The position numbers and the translations under genes were made by a program. This document shows positions 16,136-23,873 of a stretch of 64,000 nt of DNA, in pieces. The notes under the pieces are model-generated. The model did no database searches. It was not told the DNA's origin and saw only the letters and a program-made list of their open reading frames with translations. Every line of letters begins with the position of its first letter. Position 1 is the stretch's first letter. Source of the stretch: Haloarcula rubra. Its GTDB lineage: Archaea; Halobacteriota; Halobacteria; Halobacteriales; Haloarculaceae. The stretch is from NCBI RefSeq assembly GCF_019599465.1, contig NZ_RKLR01000003.1, forward strand, positions 310,001 through 374,000, in the 5' to 3' direction.

Positions 16136-17791
16136 TCACTCGGCCGACGTTCGGGGGAAGGTGAGTTCGAGCACGGTGTGTCGGCCGTCAGTCCCGGCCG
16201 ACACCGTTCCACCGGCCTGCTCGACGCCCCAGTTGACGAGCCAACGGCCCATGTCGTCGCTGTCTGCTGGCCGTGGTTCGGCGCCGTGGAGCAACACCGT
16301 TTGTTCGTGCTCCGTCAGCGGGTCGCCCGTATCGCTGACCGTGACGGTGACCGTCTCGGCCTCGGCGGTGACGGCGATGCCGACCACAGAGTCGGTGTCG
16401 GCGGCCAGCGACCGTTCGGCGGCGTGTCGGAGCGACACGCGAAACACCGGTTCGAACAGGCCGCTACAGTAGGCCCACTCGCCCAGACTGGCCTCGAGGA
16501 CGAACGTCACGTCGGGTCGCCACTCTCGCGCGGCGTCTATCTCCTCGTGGATTATCGGCACGATGTCGGCCGGCGGTTCCGATTCCGGTGAGACCATCGT
16601 CGCCAGTTCCCCGGCACGGTCGCTCACGTCCAGTGCGACCGACACTCGTTCGCGGAGGACCGCCACGTCGGAGATCGTGTCCCCGTCGTCGACGACCCGC
16701 TGGACGGTGTCCATCTCCTCCTGCAACGTCGCCCGGAGGACCTCGTTGAGGCCGTCGAGACGCTGCTTTCGCTCCCGCCGTTCGGTCACGTCACGGAGCG
16801 TCACCACCTCGCCGAAGACGTGGTCGTCGTCGCCGTCTATCGGCGCGGTCTGGACGTCGTAGTGAGCCGTCCCGTCCTCGTCCTCGACGGATACCGTCGT
16901 CGCCGTCGCGTCGTCCGCGAGGTCCGCGAGGACGGCCACGTCGTCGGCGTGACGGCCGAGCAGTGACTCCCGGTCGGTCCCGACGAGCGCGCAGGCCGCC
17001 GGGTTACAGTCGACGACCACACTGCCGGTGTCGAGGACGAACACCGGGTCGTCGATAGCGTCGACGGCCGTGCCGGACGCGAGGTGCGAGGACACCGGCA
17101 TCCGGGAGAACATATCGTACTCGACGATGGCGACCACCGCGAGCAGACTCGACAGCGCGAAGGCGATAGGTGTCGGGTCGAAGACAGCCGTCGGGACGAG
17201 GTCCGTCGCGAAGACGTAACTCGCGGCGATGGGAACCACCGCAGCACCGACCAGTGCGGCCGCTCGCCCCCGATACAGCGACCGCTGTTCGAGGATGAAC
17301 TCGACGAGGAGGATGGCCCCGGAGGCGACGACGAGCCACGTGAACAGCGCGAACAGCCACATGCCGGGACCGAAGCCACCGGTGAGCGCCGTCACGCCGC
17401 CGTAGGCCGTCGTCTGCACAGGTGTTCGGATAGCCCCCTCGTAGGCGAACAGTGCCGCGACGAGCGTCACGGCCGGGACGATAGCGAGGACAGCCCACCG
17501 CGTCCGAGTGAGATACTCCGTGCGGCCAGTGTACTCGAAGACGAAGGCTATCCACGCGAGCGGGAGGACGACGACGCCGACCCACTCGAACCGGGCGAAC
17601 AGGAACGTCCTCGTCTGCGACTCGGCCAGCAGTTCGCCCGCGTAGAACGCTATCCACCAGAACTCGGCGAGCGAGAGGACGACCAACGGCCGCGCCCCCG
17701 GAACCGTCCTGTGACGAACCGCAAGCGCCGCGACGACTGCACAGGAGAGCGCGGACAGCCCCAGCGCCGACAGAAATATGTTGCCCACCAT
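16136..17791 (-). CDS. 7TM sensor kinase-like protein without the phospho-acceptor His
   Basis: A 551-residue protein with the same plan as haloarchaeal 7TM kinases: seven helices (1-225), a PAS domain (about 230-335; DPVFVLDTGSVVVDCNPAA) and an ATPase-like C-terminal domain. At the H-box, where relatives have VLRHNLRNDL, it reads VLRATLQEEM, so the His is absent. The N-box (FEPVFRVSLRHAAERS) lacks the usual Asn pair, G1 is DTGDPL and G2 is DDMGRWLV with reduced glycines. It probably neither autophosphorylates nor binds ATP normally. It may act as a receptor-only or heterodimer partner. A TATA-like GTTTTTTACG is 27-35 bases upstream. Confidence 0.85.
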   Translation of the reverse strand: MVGNIFLSALGLSALSCAVVAALAVRHRTVPGARPLVVLSLAEFWWIAFYAGELLAESQTRTFLFARFEWVGVVVLPLAWIAFVFEYTGRTEYLTRTRWAVLAIVPAVTLVAALFAYEGAIRTPVQTTAYGGVTALTGGFGPGMWLFALFTWLVVASGAILLVEFILEQRSLYRGRAAALVGAAVVPIAASYVFATDLVPTAVFDPTPIAFALSSLLAVVAIVEYDMFSRMPVSSHLASGTAVDAIDDPVFVLDTGSVVVDCNPAACALVGTDRESLLGRHADDVAVLADLADDATATTVSVEDEDGTAHYDVQTAPIDGDDDHVFGEVVTLRDVTERRERKQRLDGLNEVLRATLQEEMDTVQRVVDDGDTISDVAVLRERVSVALDVSDRAGELATMVSPESEPPADIVPIIHEEIDAAREWRPDVTFVLEASLGEWAYCSGLFEPVFRVSLRHAAERSLAADTDSVVGIAVTAEAETVTVTVSDTGDPLTEHEQTVLLHGAEPRPADSDDMGRWLVNWGVEQAGGTVSAGTDGRHTVLELTFPRTSAE

Positions 17792-17895
17792 ACTCGTAAT
17801 CCCAACTCACGGGAGAGCGTAAAAAACGTGCGCTTTACTTCCTCATCCCGGATGTTGGCTGTCAGTTCCGCCGAGGGCCGACTCCGTCACTTCGC

Positions 17896-19299
17896 TCATC
17901 CGTCGCCCCTCGCCATCTCGAACATCTCTATCGCCGCCTCCCGTCGCTCGCTGTGGTCCACGATGGGGTCGGGGTAGTCGGGAGCGGCGTTCCGGCGCTG
18001 GGTCAGGGACGCCTCGTGCCACTCGTGGATTATCTCGGGGGCGGCGTCTTCGAGTTCCGGCACGTAGTGTTTGATGTACTCGGCGTCGGGGTCGTAGCGC
18101 TCGCCCTGCGTCATCGGGTTGAACACCCGGAAGTACGGTTGCGCGTCAGTCCCCGTCGATGCGGCCCACTGCCACCCGCCGTTGTCGTTGGCGGTGTCGT
18201 GGTCGACCAGTTTCTCCCGAAACCACTCGTAGCCGTGCCGCCAGTCGAGCAGGAGGTCCTTCGTGAGGAAGGAGGCCACAATCATGCGGACGCGGTTGTG
18301 CATGAACGCCTCCTCGCGGAGTTGGCGCATCCCGGCGTCGACGATGGGATAGCCCGTCTCGCCGTCCTTCCACGCCTGCAGGTGGTCCTCGTCGTAGTTC
18401 CACTCGATGTCGCGCTCGTAGCTCTTGTAGTTCTCCGTGACGACGCCGGGGTTCGCGAACAGTACCTGCGCGTAGAACTCCCGCCACGCGAGTTGGGAGA
18501 GGAACTCCTCGACCGATTCCGCCTCGGCACTGCCGGGTTCGACGGCGTCGCGTGCCTCGGCGGTGGCCTCGTACACCTCCCGGATACCGACGGTGCCGAA
18601 CTTGAGGTGGGCCGAGAGCCGCGAGGTGCAGTCGTCGGCGGGGTAGTCCCGCCGGTCCTCGTAGCGGTAGACGTTCTCGTCGAGGAACGCGTCGAGCAAC
18701 TCGCGAGCGTGGTCGGTACCGGCGGGCGGCACGTCGGCCTCAGGGGTATCGAACCCGAGGTCCGAGAGCGTCGGCAGGTCGTCACCGTCGACGTCGGCCA
18801 GTGCGTCCGCGGCGGGGGCGTCGTAGGGGTCGGCCTTCTCCCGGTCGTGCCACTTCCGACCGAAGTACGTGAAGACGCTGTAGGGGTCGCCGTCGTTGGT
18901 CGTAATCTCGCCGGGTTCGTGGAGGACGGCGTTCTGGACGGCCTCGCGGGCCACGTCGGCGTCGTCCAGTGCCCGGCGGACGGCGGCGTCTCGCTCCCGG
19001 GCGAGACCGGAGTAGTCCTTGCCCCACGTCACCGTCTCTGCGCCGTACTCGGCGGCCAGTTCGGGGAGGACCGTCCGTGGGTCCCCGTGGGCGACGACGA
19101 GGTCGGAGCCGTGGTCGCGGTACCACGACCGGAGGCTCTCGAGGGCGTCCAGCATGAACGCGACCCGCGGCGGGCCGGCGTGTGTGAGTACGTTCGTATC
19201 GAAGACGAACACCGGGACTACGGCGTCATCGGGGCTCGCCCGCGCGAGGCCCACGTTGTCGGCCGCCCGCAGGTCTCGACGGTGCCAGTGAAGGCGCAT
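17896..19299 (-). CDS. phr: Deoxyribodipyrimidine photolyase
   Basis: A 467-residue class I CPD photolyase/cryptochrome family protein. It starts LHWHRRDLRAADNVGLA (antenna-domain Rossmann fold). FAD-domain blocks are SRLSAHLKFGTVGIREVY, SQLAWREFYAQVL, GYPIVDAGMRQL, NRVRMIVASFLTKDLL and NDNGGWQWAASTGTDAQPYFRVFNP with the Trp residues of the electron-transfer chain. It repairs UV-induced cyclobutane dimers with blue light. The start is the ATG at 19299; a TATA-like GCTTTTTGC 23-32 bases before it supports a leaderless mRNA and excludes the long upstream open frame. Divergent from the enoyl-CoA hydratase gene. Confidence 0.94.
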   Translation of the reverse strand: MRLHWHRRDLRAADNVGLARASPDDAVVPVFVFDTNVLTHAGPPRVAFMLDALESLRSWYRDHGSDLVVAHGDPRTVLPELAAEYGAETVTWGKDYSGLARERDAAVRRALDDADVAREAVQNAVLHEPGEITTNDGDPYSVFTYFGRKWHDREKADPYDAPAADALADVDGDDLPTLSDLGFDTPEADVPPAGTDHARELLDAFLDENVYRYEDRRDYPADDCTSRLSAHLKFGTVGIREVYEATAEARDAVEPGSAEAESVEEFLSQLAWREFYAQVLFANPGVVTENYKSYERDIEWNYDEDHLQAWKDGETGYPIVDAGMRQLREEAFMHNRVRMIVASFLTKDLLLDWRHGYEWFREKLVDHDTANDNGGWQWAASTGTDAQPYFRVFNPMTQGERYDPDAEYIKHYVPELEDAAPEIIHEWHEASLTQRRNAAPDYPDPIVDHSERREAAIEMFEMARGDG

Positions 19300-19396
19300 A
19301 TCCGGTGGACGCTCGCCGCGGGCAAAAAGCCGTACCCAACAGGGTTTGGCTCCGACCGGCGGCAGAGTTATCTCGGCGGGCCCGGTGGTCGCGGGT

Positions 19397-20191
19397 ATGT
19401 CAGACGATGCCGTTCTCCTGACCATCGAAGACGACGTGGCAACGGTGACGTTGAACAGACCTGACGTGCGGAACGCCCTCGCCGAGGAGACGTCCGAGCG
19501 ACTGATAGAGCGCTTCGACACCATCGCGGACAGCGACGCCCGCTGTGTCGTCCTCGAAGGAGCCGGACCGGCGTTCTGTGCCGGCGGCGACGTGGGCGCG
19601 ATGGTCGAAGGCGTCGCCGGCGACCAGCCACCCGCCGAGCGCGTCGAACTCGTCGTCTCGGCCATCCACGGCGCTATCGAGGCGGTCCACGACTGCCGAC
19701 TACCGGTCGTAGCGAAGATAGACGGCGCGACGTTCGGTGCCGGCGCTGGCCTCGCACTGGCGTGTGACGTGCAGTTAGCCAGTCCAGAGGCGAAGATAGG
19801 GTTCGGGTTCCGGCGCGTCGGCCTCGCTATCGACTCGGGCGTCTCCTATTTCCTCCCGCGACTCGTCGGCCCGAACAAGGCCAAGGAACTGGTCTTCACC
19901 GGGGAACTGCTCGACGCCGACACGGCCCGCGAACTGGGTATCTTCACCCGCTTGTTCGAGGCCGACGAGTTCGAGGACGGCGTCGAAAACATGGTCGAAA
20001 CCATCGCAGAGGGACCGACCGTCGCGCTGACACAGGCCAAGCGGTTGCTGGACCGCGGGACCGAATCGACGTTCGAGCAAGCGCTCGACGACGAGGCTAC
20101 GGCTCAGGGCCTCGCGTTCACGACGGCCGACCACGAGGAAGGCGCGACGGCGTTCATGGAACAGCGGTCTCCGGAGTTCGAGGGTCGCTGA
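19397..20191 (+). CDS. Enoyl-CoA hydratase/isomerase family protein
   Basis: A 264-residue crotonase-fold protein. It shows VTLNRPDVRNALAEE, the oxyanion-hole segment GPAFCAGGDVGAM, and KIDGATFGAGAGLALACDVQLAS. The active-site Glu positions of true hydratases are not clearly placed, so the reaction (hydratase, isomerase or hydrolase) is open. It likely serves fatty acid or branched-chain acyl-CoA breakdown. The ATG at 19397 is chosen with a TATA-like AGTTATCTCG 24-33 bases upstream. It is transcribed divergently from phr and has no obvious operon partners. Confidence 0.88.
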   Translation: MSDDAVLLTIEDDVATVTLNRPDVRNALAEETSERLIERFDTIADSDARCVVLEGAGPAFCAGGDVGAMVEGVAGDQPPAERVELVVSAIHGAIEAVHDCRLPVVAKIDGATFGAGAGLALACDVQLASPEAKIGFGFRRVGLAIDSGVSYFLPRLVGPNKAKELVFTGELLDADTARELGIFTRLFEADEFEDGVENMVETIAEGPTVALTQAKRLLDRGTESTFEQALDDEATAQGLAFTTADHEEGATAFMEQRSPEFEGR

Positions 20192-20258
20192 CCGCAGGCG
20201 GGCGAGCGGAAAGTGGCTATCGTCAACCCTTTTCTACCACCCGGTTGACGAAGTGCGT

Positions 20259-21155
20259 ATGACGGACGACAGGTTCCGCCTCGCAGTCGACCGGGACGCA
20301 CGGTCGTTTCGCTACTACCGCAACGCCGTCGAGCGACACTGGGACCCCGCGGACGTCGACCTCGACGGCGACCGCGACCCGCTAGTCGACGCTCACCCGA
20401 AGACCTTCGACAACTTCCGGGCGACCGTCGCGAAGTTCGGGGCCGGTGAACGGGCCGTAACCGAGGACCTCGCACCGCTCACCGTCGTCCTCGACGACGC
20501 CGAGGCACAGGCCTACCTCAGCACCCAACTGTACGAGGAGGCGCGACACCTCGACTTCTTCGAGCGGTACTGGCGGGAGGTCGTCAACCCGGTAGAGACG
20601 GCCCGCGGCCTCGAGCAGACATCACCGACCGAAGACCGGTGGATAAACGCGGCGTACGACGAACTGCTCGCTCGCACCGGCGAGGCGATGCACCGGATCC
20701 TCGACGAAGATACGCCGGAGACCCGCGCGGTGGCCTACTGCCACTACCACCTGACGATAGAGGGGATTCTCGCGCAGACGGCCTACTGGGGCCTCCAGCA
20801 GAGTTTCGGCCCGAGTGAACCGGACCTCCCGACGCTCCCGGGATTCACCGAGGGTATCGAGTCTATCCGCAGTGACGAGGGCCGACACGTGGGGTTCGGC
20901 ATGGCGCAGTTGAAGGGACTGGTCGCCGACGGCATCGACCCACAACTCCTCCACGACACCGTGAACGAACTCCTGCCGCTGGTCCAGCGGACGACGACCG
21001 ACGGTATCGACGACGGTGGGAGCGAGACGCCGGGGCCGTCGGCGGCGGACCTCCAGACGTACGCCGCCGAGAAGCACACCGAACGGATGCGACAGATTAC
21101 CGACGCCGACGCGGCGATTCCGGACGTCGACACGCTGGTCGCACTGGAGGAATAA
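20259..21155 (+). CDS. R2-like ligand-binding oxidase (R2lox)-type ferritin-fold protein
   Basis: A 298-residue ferritin-like protein usually annotated as ribonucleotide reductase small subunit. All six metal ligands of the R2lox family are placed: Glu64 (GERAVTED), Glu94/His97 (YEEARH), Glu in LTIEG, and Glu/His in SDEGRH. The residues that form the Val-Tyr ether cross-link in R2lox are also kept: Val67, three after the first Glu, and the Tyr five residues before the TIEG Glu. No large subunit is nearby and the RNR C-terminal tail is missing. This favours an Mn/Fe oxidase with unknown substrate over RNR. A TATA-like CCTTTTCTAC lies about 27 bases upstream. Confidence 0.82.
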   Translation: MTDDRFRLAVDRDARSFRYYRNAVERHWDPADVDLDGDRDPLVDAHPKTFDNFRATVAKFGAGERAVTEDLAPLTVVLDDAEAQAYLSTQLYEEARHLDFFERYWREVVNPVETARGLEQTSPTEDRWINAAYDELLARTGEAMHRILDEDTPETRAVAYCHYHLTIEGILAQTAYWGLQQSFGPSEPDLPTLPGFTEGIESIRSDEGRHVGFGMAQLKGLVADGIDPQLLHDTVNELLPLVQRTTTDGIDDGGSETPGPSAADLQTYAAEKHTERMRQITDADAAIPDVDTLVALEE

Positions 21156-21201
21156 CTGTGGGAGGCACAACTGTCAAATCCGTAGCCAATGGAGTGTAAA
21201 C

Positions 21202-21720
21202 ATGGCTAACGAGACGCCGGACTGGGAGTTCAAAGAGCGGGACGTCCACATCCTCCGTGAACTCGCCGCCGAACCACAGCGGTCCTCGCGGGAACTGGCC
21301 GGTATTCTCGAAAGCGAGTACGACATCGACGTCTCGCACGTCACCGTCAGCGAGTCCATCCGGAAGATGCGCGAGGAGGAGGTGTTCCGCGAGGCCATCG
21401 TCCCCAACGAGTCGCTGTTCAACTTCGCCCTGTTCGAGTTCAAGTTCAACCCCGAACACTTCGCCGACGAGTGGTACGAGGCGATGGTCTCGATTCGCGA
21501 CGACGAGCACACGCTGTTCTACTTCCTCTCGGACGGGGAGTACCAGTGGAAGTCCGTGATGATGTTCCAGACGCGCGCCGCCGAGTCACGGTGGATACAC
21601 GAGTTCTACAAGGACCACGGGCGGGTCGTCCAGAACGTCCGCAACTCAGTCGTCCACAACGTGTTGAAGTTCCAGACGGACCCGGAGATATTCACGGAAC
21701 TGCACGCAGACGACAGATAG
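21202..21720 (+). CDS. Winged helix-turn-helix regulator, Lrp/AsnC-like
   Basis: A 172-residue regulator. Residues about 10-75 form a winged helix: RDVHILRELAAEPQRSSRELAGIL, then a recognition helix around HVTVSESIRKMREEEVF. The C-terminal part (FNFALFEFKFNPEHFADEWYEAM...) resembles a haloarchaeal ligand or dimerisation domain and not the standard RAM domain. It begins 46 bases after the R2lox-type gene with its own GGAG motif, so the two could be cotranscribed and the regulator may control that gene. Its ligand is unknown. Confidence 0.78.
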   Translation: MANETPDWEFKERDVHILRELAAEPQRSSRELAGILESEYDIDVSHVTVSESIRKMREEEVFREAIVPNESLFNFALFEFKFNPEHFADEWYEAMVSIRDDEHTLFYFLSDGEYQWKSVMMFQTRAAESRWIHEFYKDHGRVVQNVRNSVVHNVLKFQTDPEIFTELHADDR

Positions 21721-21745
21721 AGAAGAGACCGGTCGCTCGCCCGTC

Positions 21746-22027
21746 TCAGAGTTTCCGCTCGGCGTCTTCGGCCAGTTCCTTCATGCGCTTGCCGACCCGG
21801 CCGGCGTCGGAGAACTCGTCTTCGCTCATGGCCGTCGCCAGCGCGTTCCCGAGGACGAAGACGGCGTGCTTGTGTTCGCTCTTGGACTTGTGGACGTCGG
21901 AGGGGCGCACGTCGAGTTCCTGATAGGGGTCGAACAGGGTCGGGTCGACGCTGTCCATCTCGTCGCGGAAGAACTCCATGATGGTCACCATCTGTTCGTG
22001 TAGCTCTAACAGCTCGTCTTTGTGCAT
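21746..22027 (-). CDS. UPF0058 family protein
   Basis: A 93-residue helical protein (KDELLELHEQMVTIMEFF...HKSKSEHKHAVFVLGNALATAMSEDEFSDAGRV). The family is widespread in haloarchaea and methanogens and its function is unknown. The His/Lys-rich HKSKSEHKHAVF segment is the family hallmark. A clear TATA-like CTTATACGA lies about 25-31 bases before the ATG, so the mRNA is leaderless. Monocistronic. Confidence 0.9.
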   Translation of the reverse strand: MHKDELLELHEQMVTIMEFFRDEMDSVDPTLFDPYQELDVRPSDVHKSKSEHKHAVFVLGNALATAMSEDEFSDAGRVGKRMKELAEDAERKL

Positions 22028-22100
22028 TGTCGTGTGCTATGTGACGGGACTCGTATAAGAATTGCTTGAGAAGGGGTACCAGACCGTCACTGTTCGATAT

Positions 22101-22316
22101 TCAGAAGACGTACTCGTCGTCGTGTCCCATCATACCGTCGTCCTCGAAGCCTGGCTCTTCGTCCTCGTCCTGCGGGCCGGAGGTTTTGTACGCCTTCAGC
22201 CCGGTCGACAGGAGGTCTTCGATGGCTTCTTCGCGGTTGAGGAACTCGCCCTGCTCTACGAGCTGGGCGATCTGCATTTCGAGGTGTTCCGGGATGTTGA
22301 TCTCTACCTTTGGCAT
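22101..22316 (-). CDS. Ribbon-helix-helix (CopG-type) regulator
   Basis: A 71-residue protein. The N-terminal strand and two helices PKVEINIPEHLEMQIAQLV / FLNREEAIEDLLSTGLKAY form a ribbon-helix-helix DNA-binding fold; the tail is Asp/Glu-rich (DEDEEPGFEDDGMM) and ends HDDEYVF. The ATG at 22316 follows a strong TATA element (TTTAAATATG) by 27-34 bases, so the longer upstream open frame is rejected. Two palindromes at 22378-22410 sit just upstream of this promoter and may be its own binding sites. No toxin gene is adjacent, so an antitoxin role is unsupported. Confidence 0.88.
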   Translation of the reverse strand: MPKVEINIPEHLEMQIAQLVEQGEFLNREEAIEDLLSTGLKAYKTSGPQDEDEEPGFEDDGMMGHDDEYVF

Positions 22317-22342
22317 CGCAACGTTGGCCCCTTTGAGTAAGT

Positions 22343-22352
22343 CATATTTAAA
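22343..22352 (-). promoter_or_regulatory. TATA element of the ribbon-helix-helix gene
   Basis: TTTAAATATG on the minus strand, 27-36 bases before the ATG at 22316, in an AT-rich patch; one of the best TATA matches in the window. Confidence 0.6.
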
Positions 22353-22377
22353 CCTGACGGGGGTAGTTGCGTATTTC

Positions 22378-22410
22378 ACAAACCGTTTGTAGATATTACG
22401 CAGTATCTAC
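22378..22410. promoter_or_regulatory. Two adjacent inverted repeats in an AT-rich intergenic region
   Basis: ACAAAC-C-GTTTGT (22378-22390) is a perfect palindrome around one base. It overlaps the left arm of GTAGATA (22389-22395), paired with TATCTAC (22404-22410) across 8 bases. A direct repeat TCGAAAT follows at 22414 and 22434. The whole 150-base stretch is unusually AT-rich for this genome and separates the RHH gene from menF. Operators for the RHH protein or menF control are the inferred roles. Confidence 0.5.
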
Positions 22411-22530
22411 TTCTCGAAATCAGATATTAATTTTCGAAATGGGGAACAGCCACGACCGACGCCGTCTACGCGGAGCCAGTGGTCGTGGGTATAGTCAGGC
22501 TCAAAGGGTCGGAATCCTAAGACCGAGGTG

Positions 22531-23868
22531 ATGGAACCACTGCGTGGCGACGAGGCGACGGTGGGTGAGACATCGGTCGTCACACGCGGCTGTCGCGTCG
22601 AGAGCGGTGCCCCCAGAACGGTCCTCGACACCGAGACGCGGCCGCGATTCGCGTGGGCGACAGACGCCGAATCGGTGGCGGCCGCCGGTGCCGCCGCTAC
22701 CGTCACGGCGTCCGGGCCGTCTCGGTTCGCCGACGTACAGGCCGCCGCGAGGGCGGTGTTCGACCGCTGTACCGTTCCGACAGAGCTCCCGAGTGCGGCG
22801 CGCCCGCGCCTGTTCGGTGGCTTCGCCTTCCACGACGGCGACACCGAGAGCGAGGACTCGCCGTGGGACGGGTTTCCCGGTGCCGCGTTCTTCCTCCCAG
22901 AGGTGCAAGTGACGCGAACGGACGGCGGCACGTGGCTGACGACGACCGGGACCGGGCCGACGGCGACGGCCGACGCCGAGCGACGGCTCGACGAGTGGGC
23001 CGACCGGCTGACCGACGCCCCCGACGCCGTCCCGAACGTCCCACCGGGCGTCGAATCGCGGGAGCGAACCCCTTCGCAAGCGACGTGGCGCGACCAGGTG
23101 GGTGCCGCGCTCGAGAGCGTCCAGGACGGGAACTTACAGAAGGTGGTCCTCGCGCAGGCACTGCGCGTGCAGTTGCGGGACGACCTCTCGGTCCCGGACG
23201 TCCTCGACCGGTTGGCGGCGACGTATCCGGACTGCTATCGCTTCCTGCTCTCACCCGAGGACGGCGGCACGTTCTTCGGTGCGACCCCGGAGCGACTCGT
23301 GTCTCTCCGGGGGCGAACCGTCCGAACAGAGGCCCTCGCGGGGTCGACCGGGCGGGGCGATACCCCCGCAGAGGACGAGTGGCTGGCCGCGGAACTGCTC
23401 GACAGCGAGAAGGACACGCACGAACACGAACTCGTCGCCGACGCTATCCGCGAGCAGCTGGAACCGTTCGCGAGTTCGGTCCGCATCGGCGACCGCACCG
23501 TCAGACGGCTGGCGACGGTCCAGCACCTCCGGACCTCGATAACGGCCGAACTCCGGCGGGACGAACACGTCCTCTCGCTCGTCGAGGCCCTGCACCCGAC
23601 GCCCGCCGTCGGGGGGCTTCCACCGGACGAGGCGCTCCGGACAATCCGGGAGACGGAGACGTTCGACCGCGGGTGGTACGCCGCACCGATAGGGTGGGTC
23701 GACGCCGCGGGCAACGGTACGTTCGCCGTCGGCATCCGCTCGGCCGTCGCACGGGACAGACTCGCGACGCTGTTCGCCGGCGCGGGCATCGTCGCCGACA
23801 GCGACCCGGACAGAGAGTGGGACGAGGTCCAGCTGAAGTACCGGCCGATGCTCGACGAACTGGAGTGA
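22531..23868 (+). CDS. menF: Isochorismate synthase MenF
   Basis: A 445-residue chorismate-utilising enzyme that converts chorismate to isochorismate, the first step of menaquinone synthesis. The catalytic half contains KVVLAQALRVQL, FLLSPEDGGTFFGATPERLVSL, the TEALAGSTGRG block, SEKDTHEHELVADAIREQL and HPTPAVGGLPPDEAL, then AGNGTFAVGIRSA and the final LFAGAGIVADSDPDREWDE. The ATG at 22531 follows GAGGTG directly; a GTG three bases upstream is the alternative. The menD start lies at or before its stop, so the two are one operon. It uses Mg2+, bound through conserved Glu residues. Confidence 0.93.
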   Translation: MEPLRGDEATVGETSVVTRGCRVESGAPRTVLDTETRPRFAWATDAESVAAAGAAATVTASGPSRFADVQAAARAVFDRCTVPTELPSAARPRLFGGFAFHDGDTESEDSPWDGFPGAAFFLPEVQVTRTDGGTWLTTTGTGPTATADAERRLDEWADRLTDAPDAVPNVPPGVESRERTPSQATWRDQVGAALESVQDGNLQKVVLAQALRVQLRDDLSVPDVLDRLAATYPDCYRFLLSPEDGGTFFGATPERLVSLRGRTVRTEALAGSTGRGDTPAEDEWLAAELLDSEKDTHEHELVADAIREQLEPFASSVRIGDRTVRRLATVQHLRTSITAELRRDEHVLSLVEALHPTPAVGGLPPDEALRTIRETETFDRGWYAAPIGWVDAAGNGTFAVGIRSAVARDRLATLFAGAGIVADSDPDREWDEVQLKYRPMLDELE

Positions 23869-23873
23869 CCGAC

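Noticed and set aside
20259-21155. Ribonucleotide reductase beta subunit (NrdB)
   Set aside because: No NrdA nearby, no C-terminal docking tail, and the Val/Tyr cross-link residues and ligand spacing match R2lox instead.
22101-22316. Antitoxin of a toxin-antitoxin pair
   Set aside because: No toxin-like gene is adjacent; the flanking UPF0058 and menF genes are not toxins.
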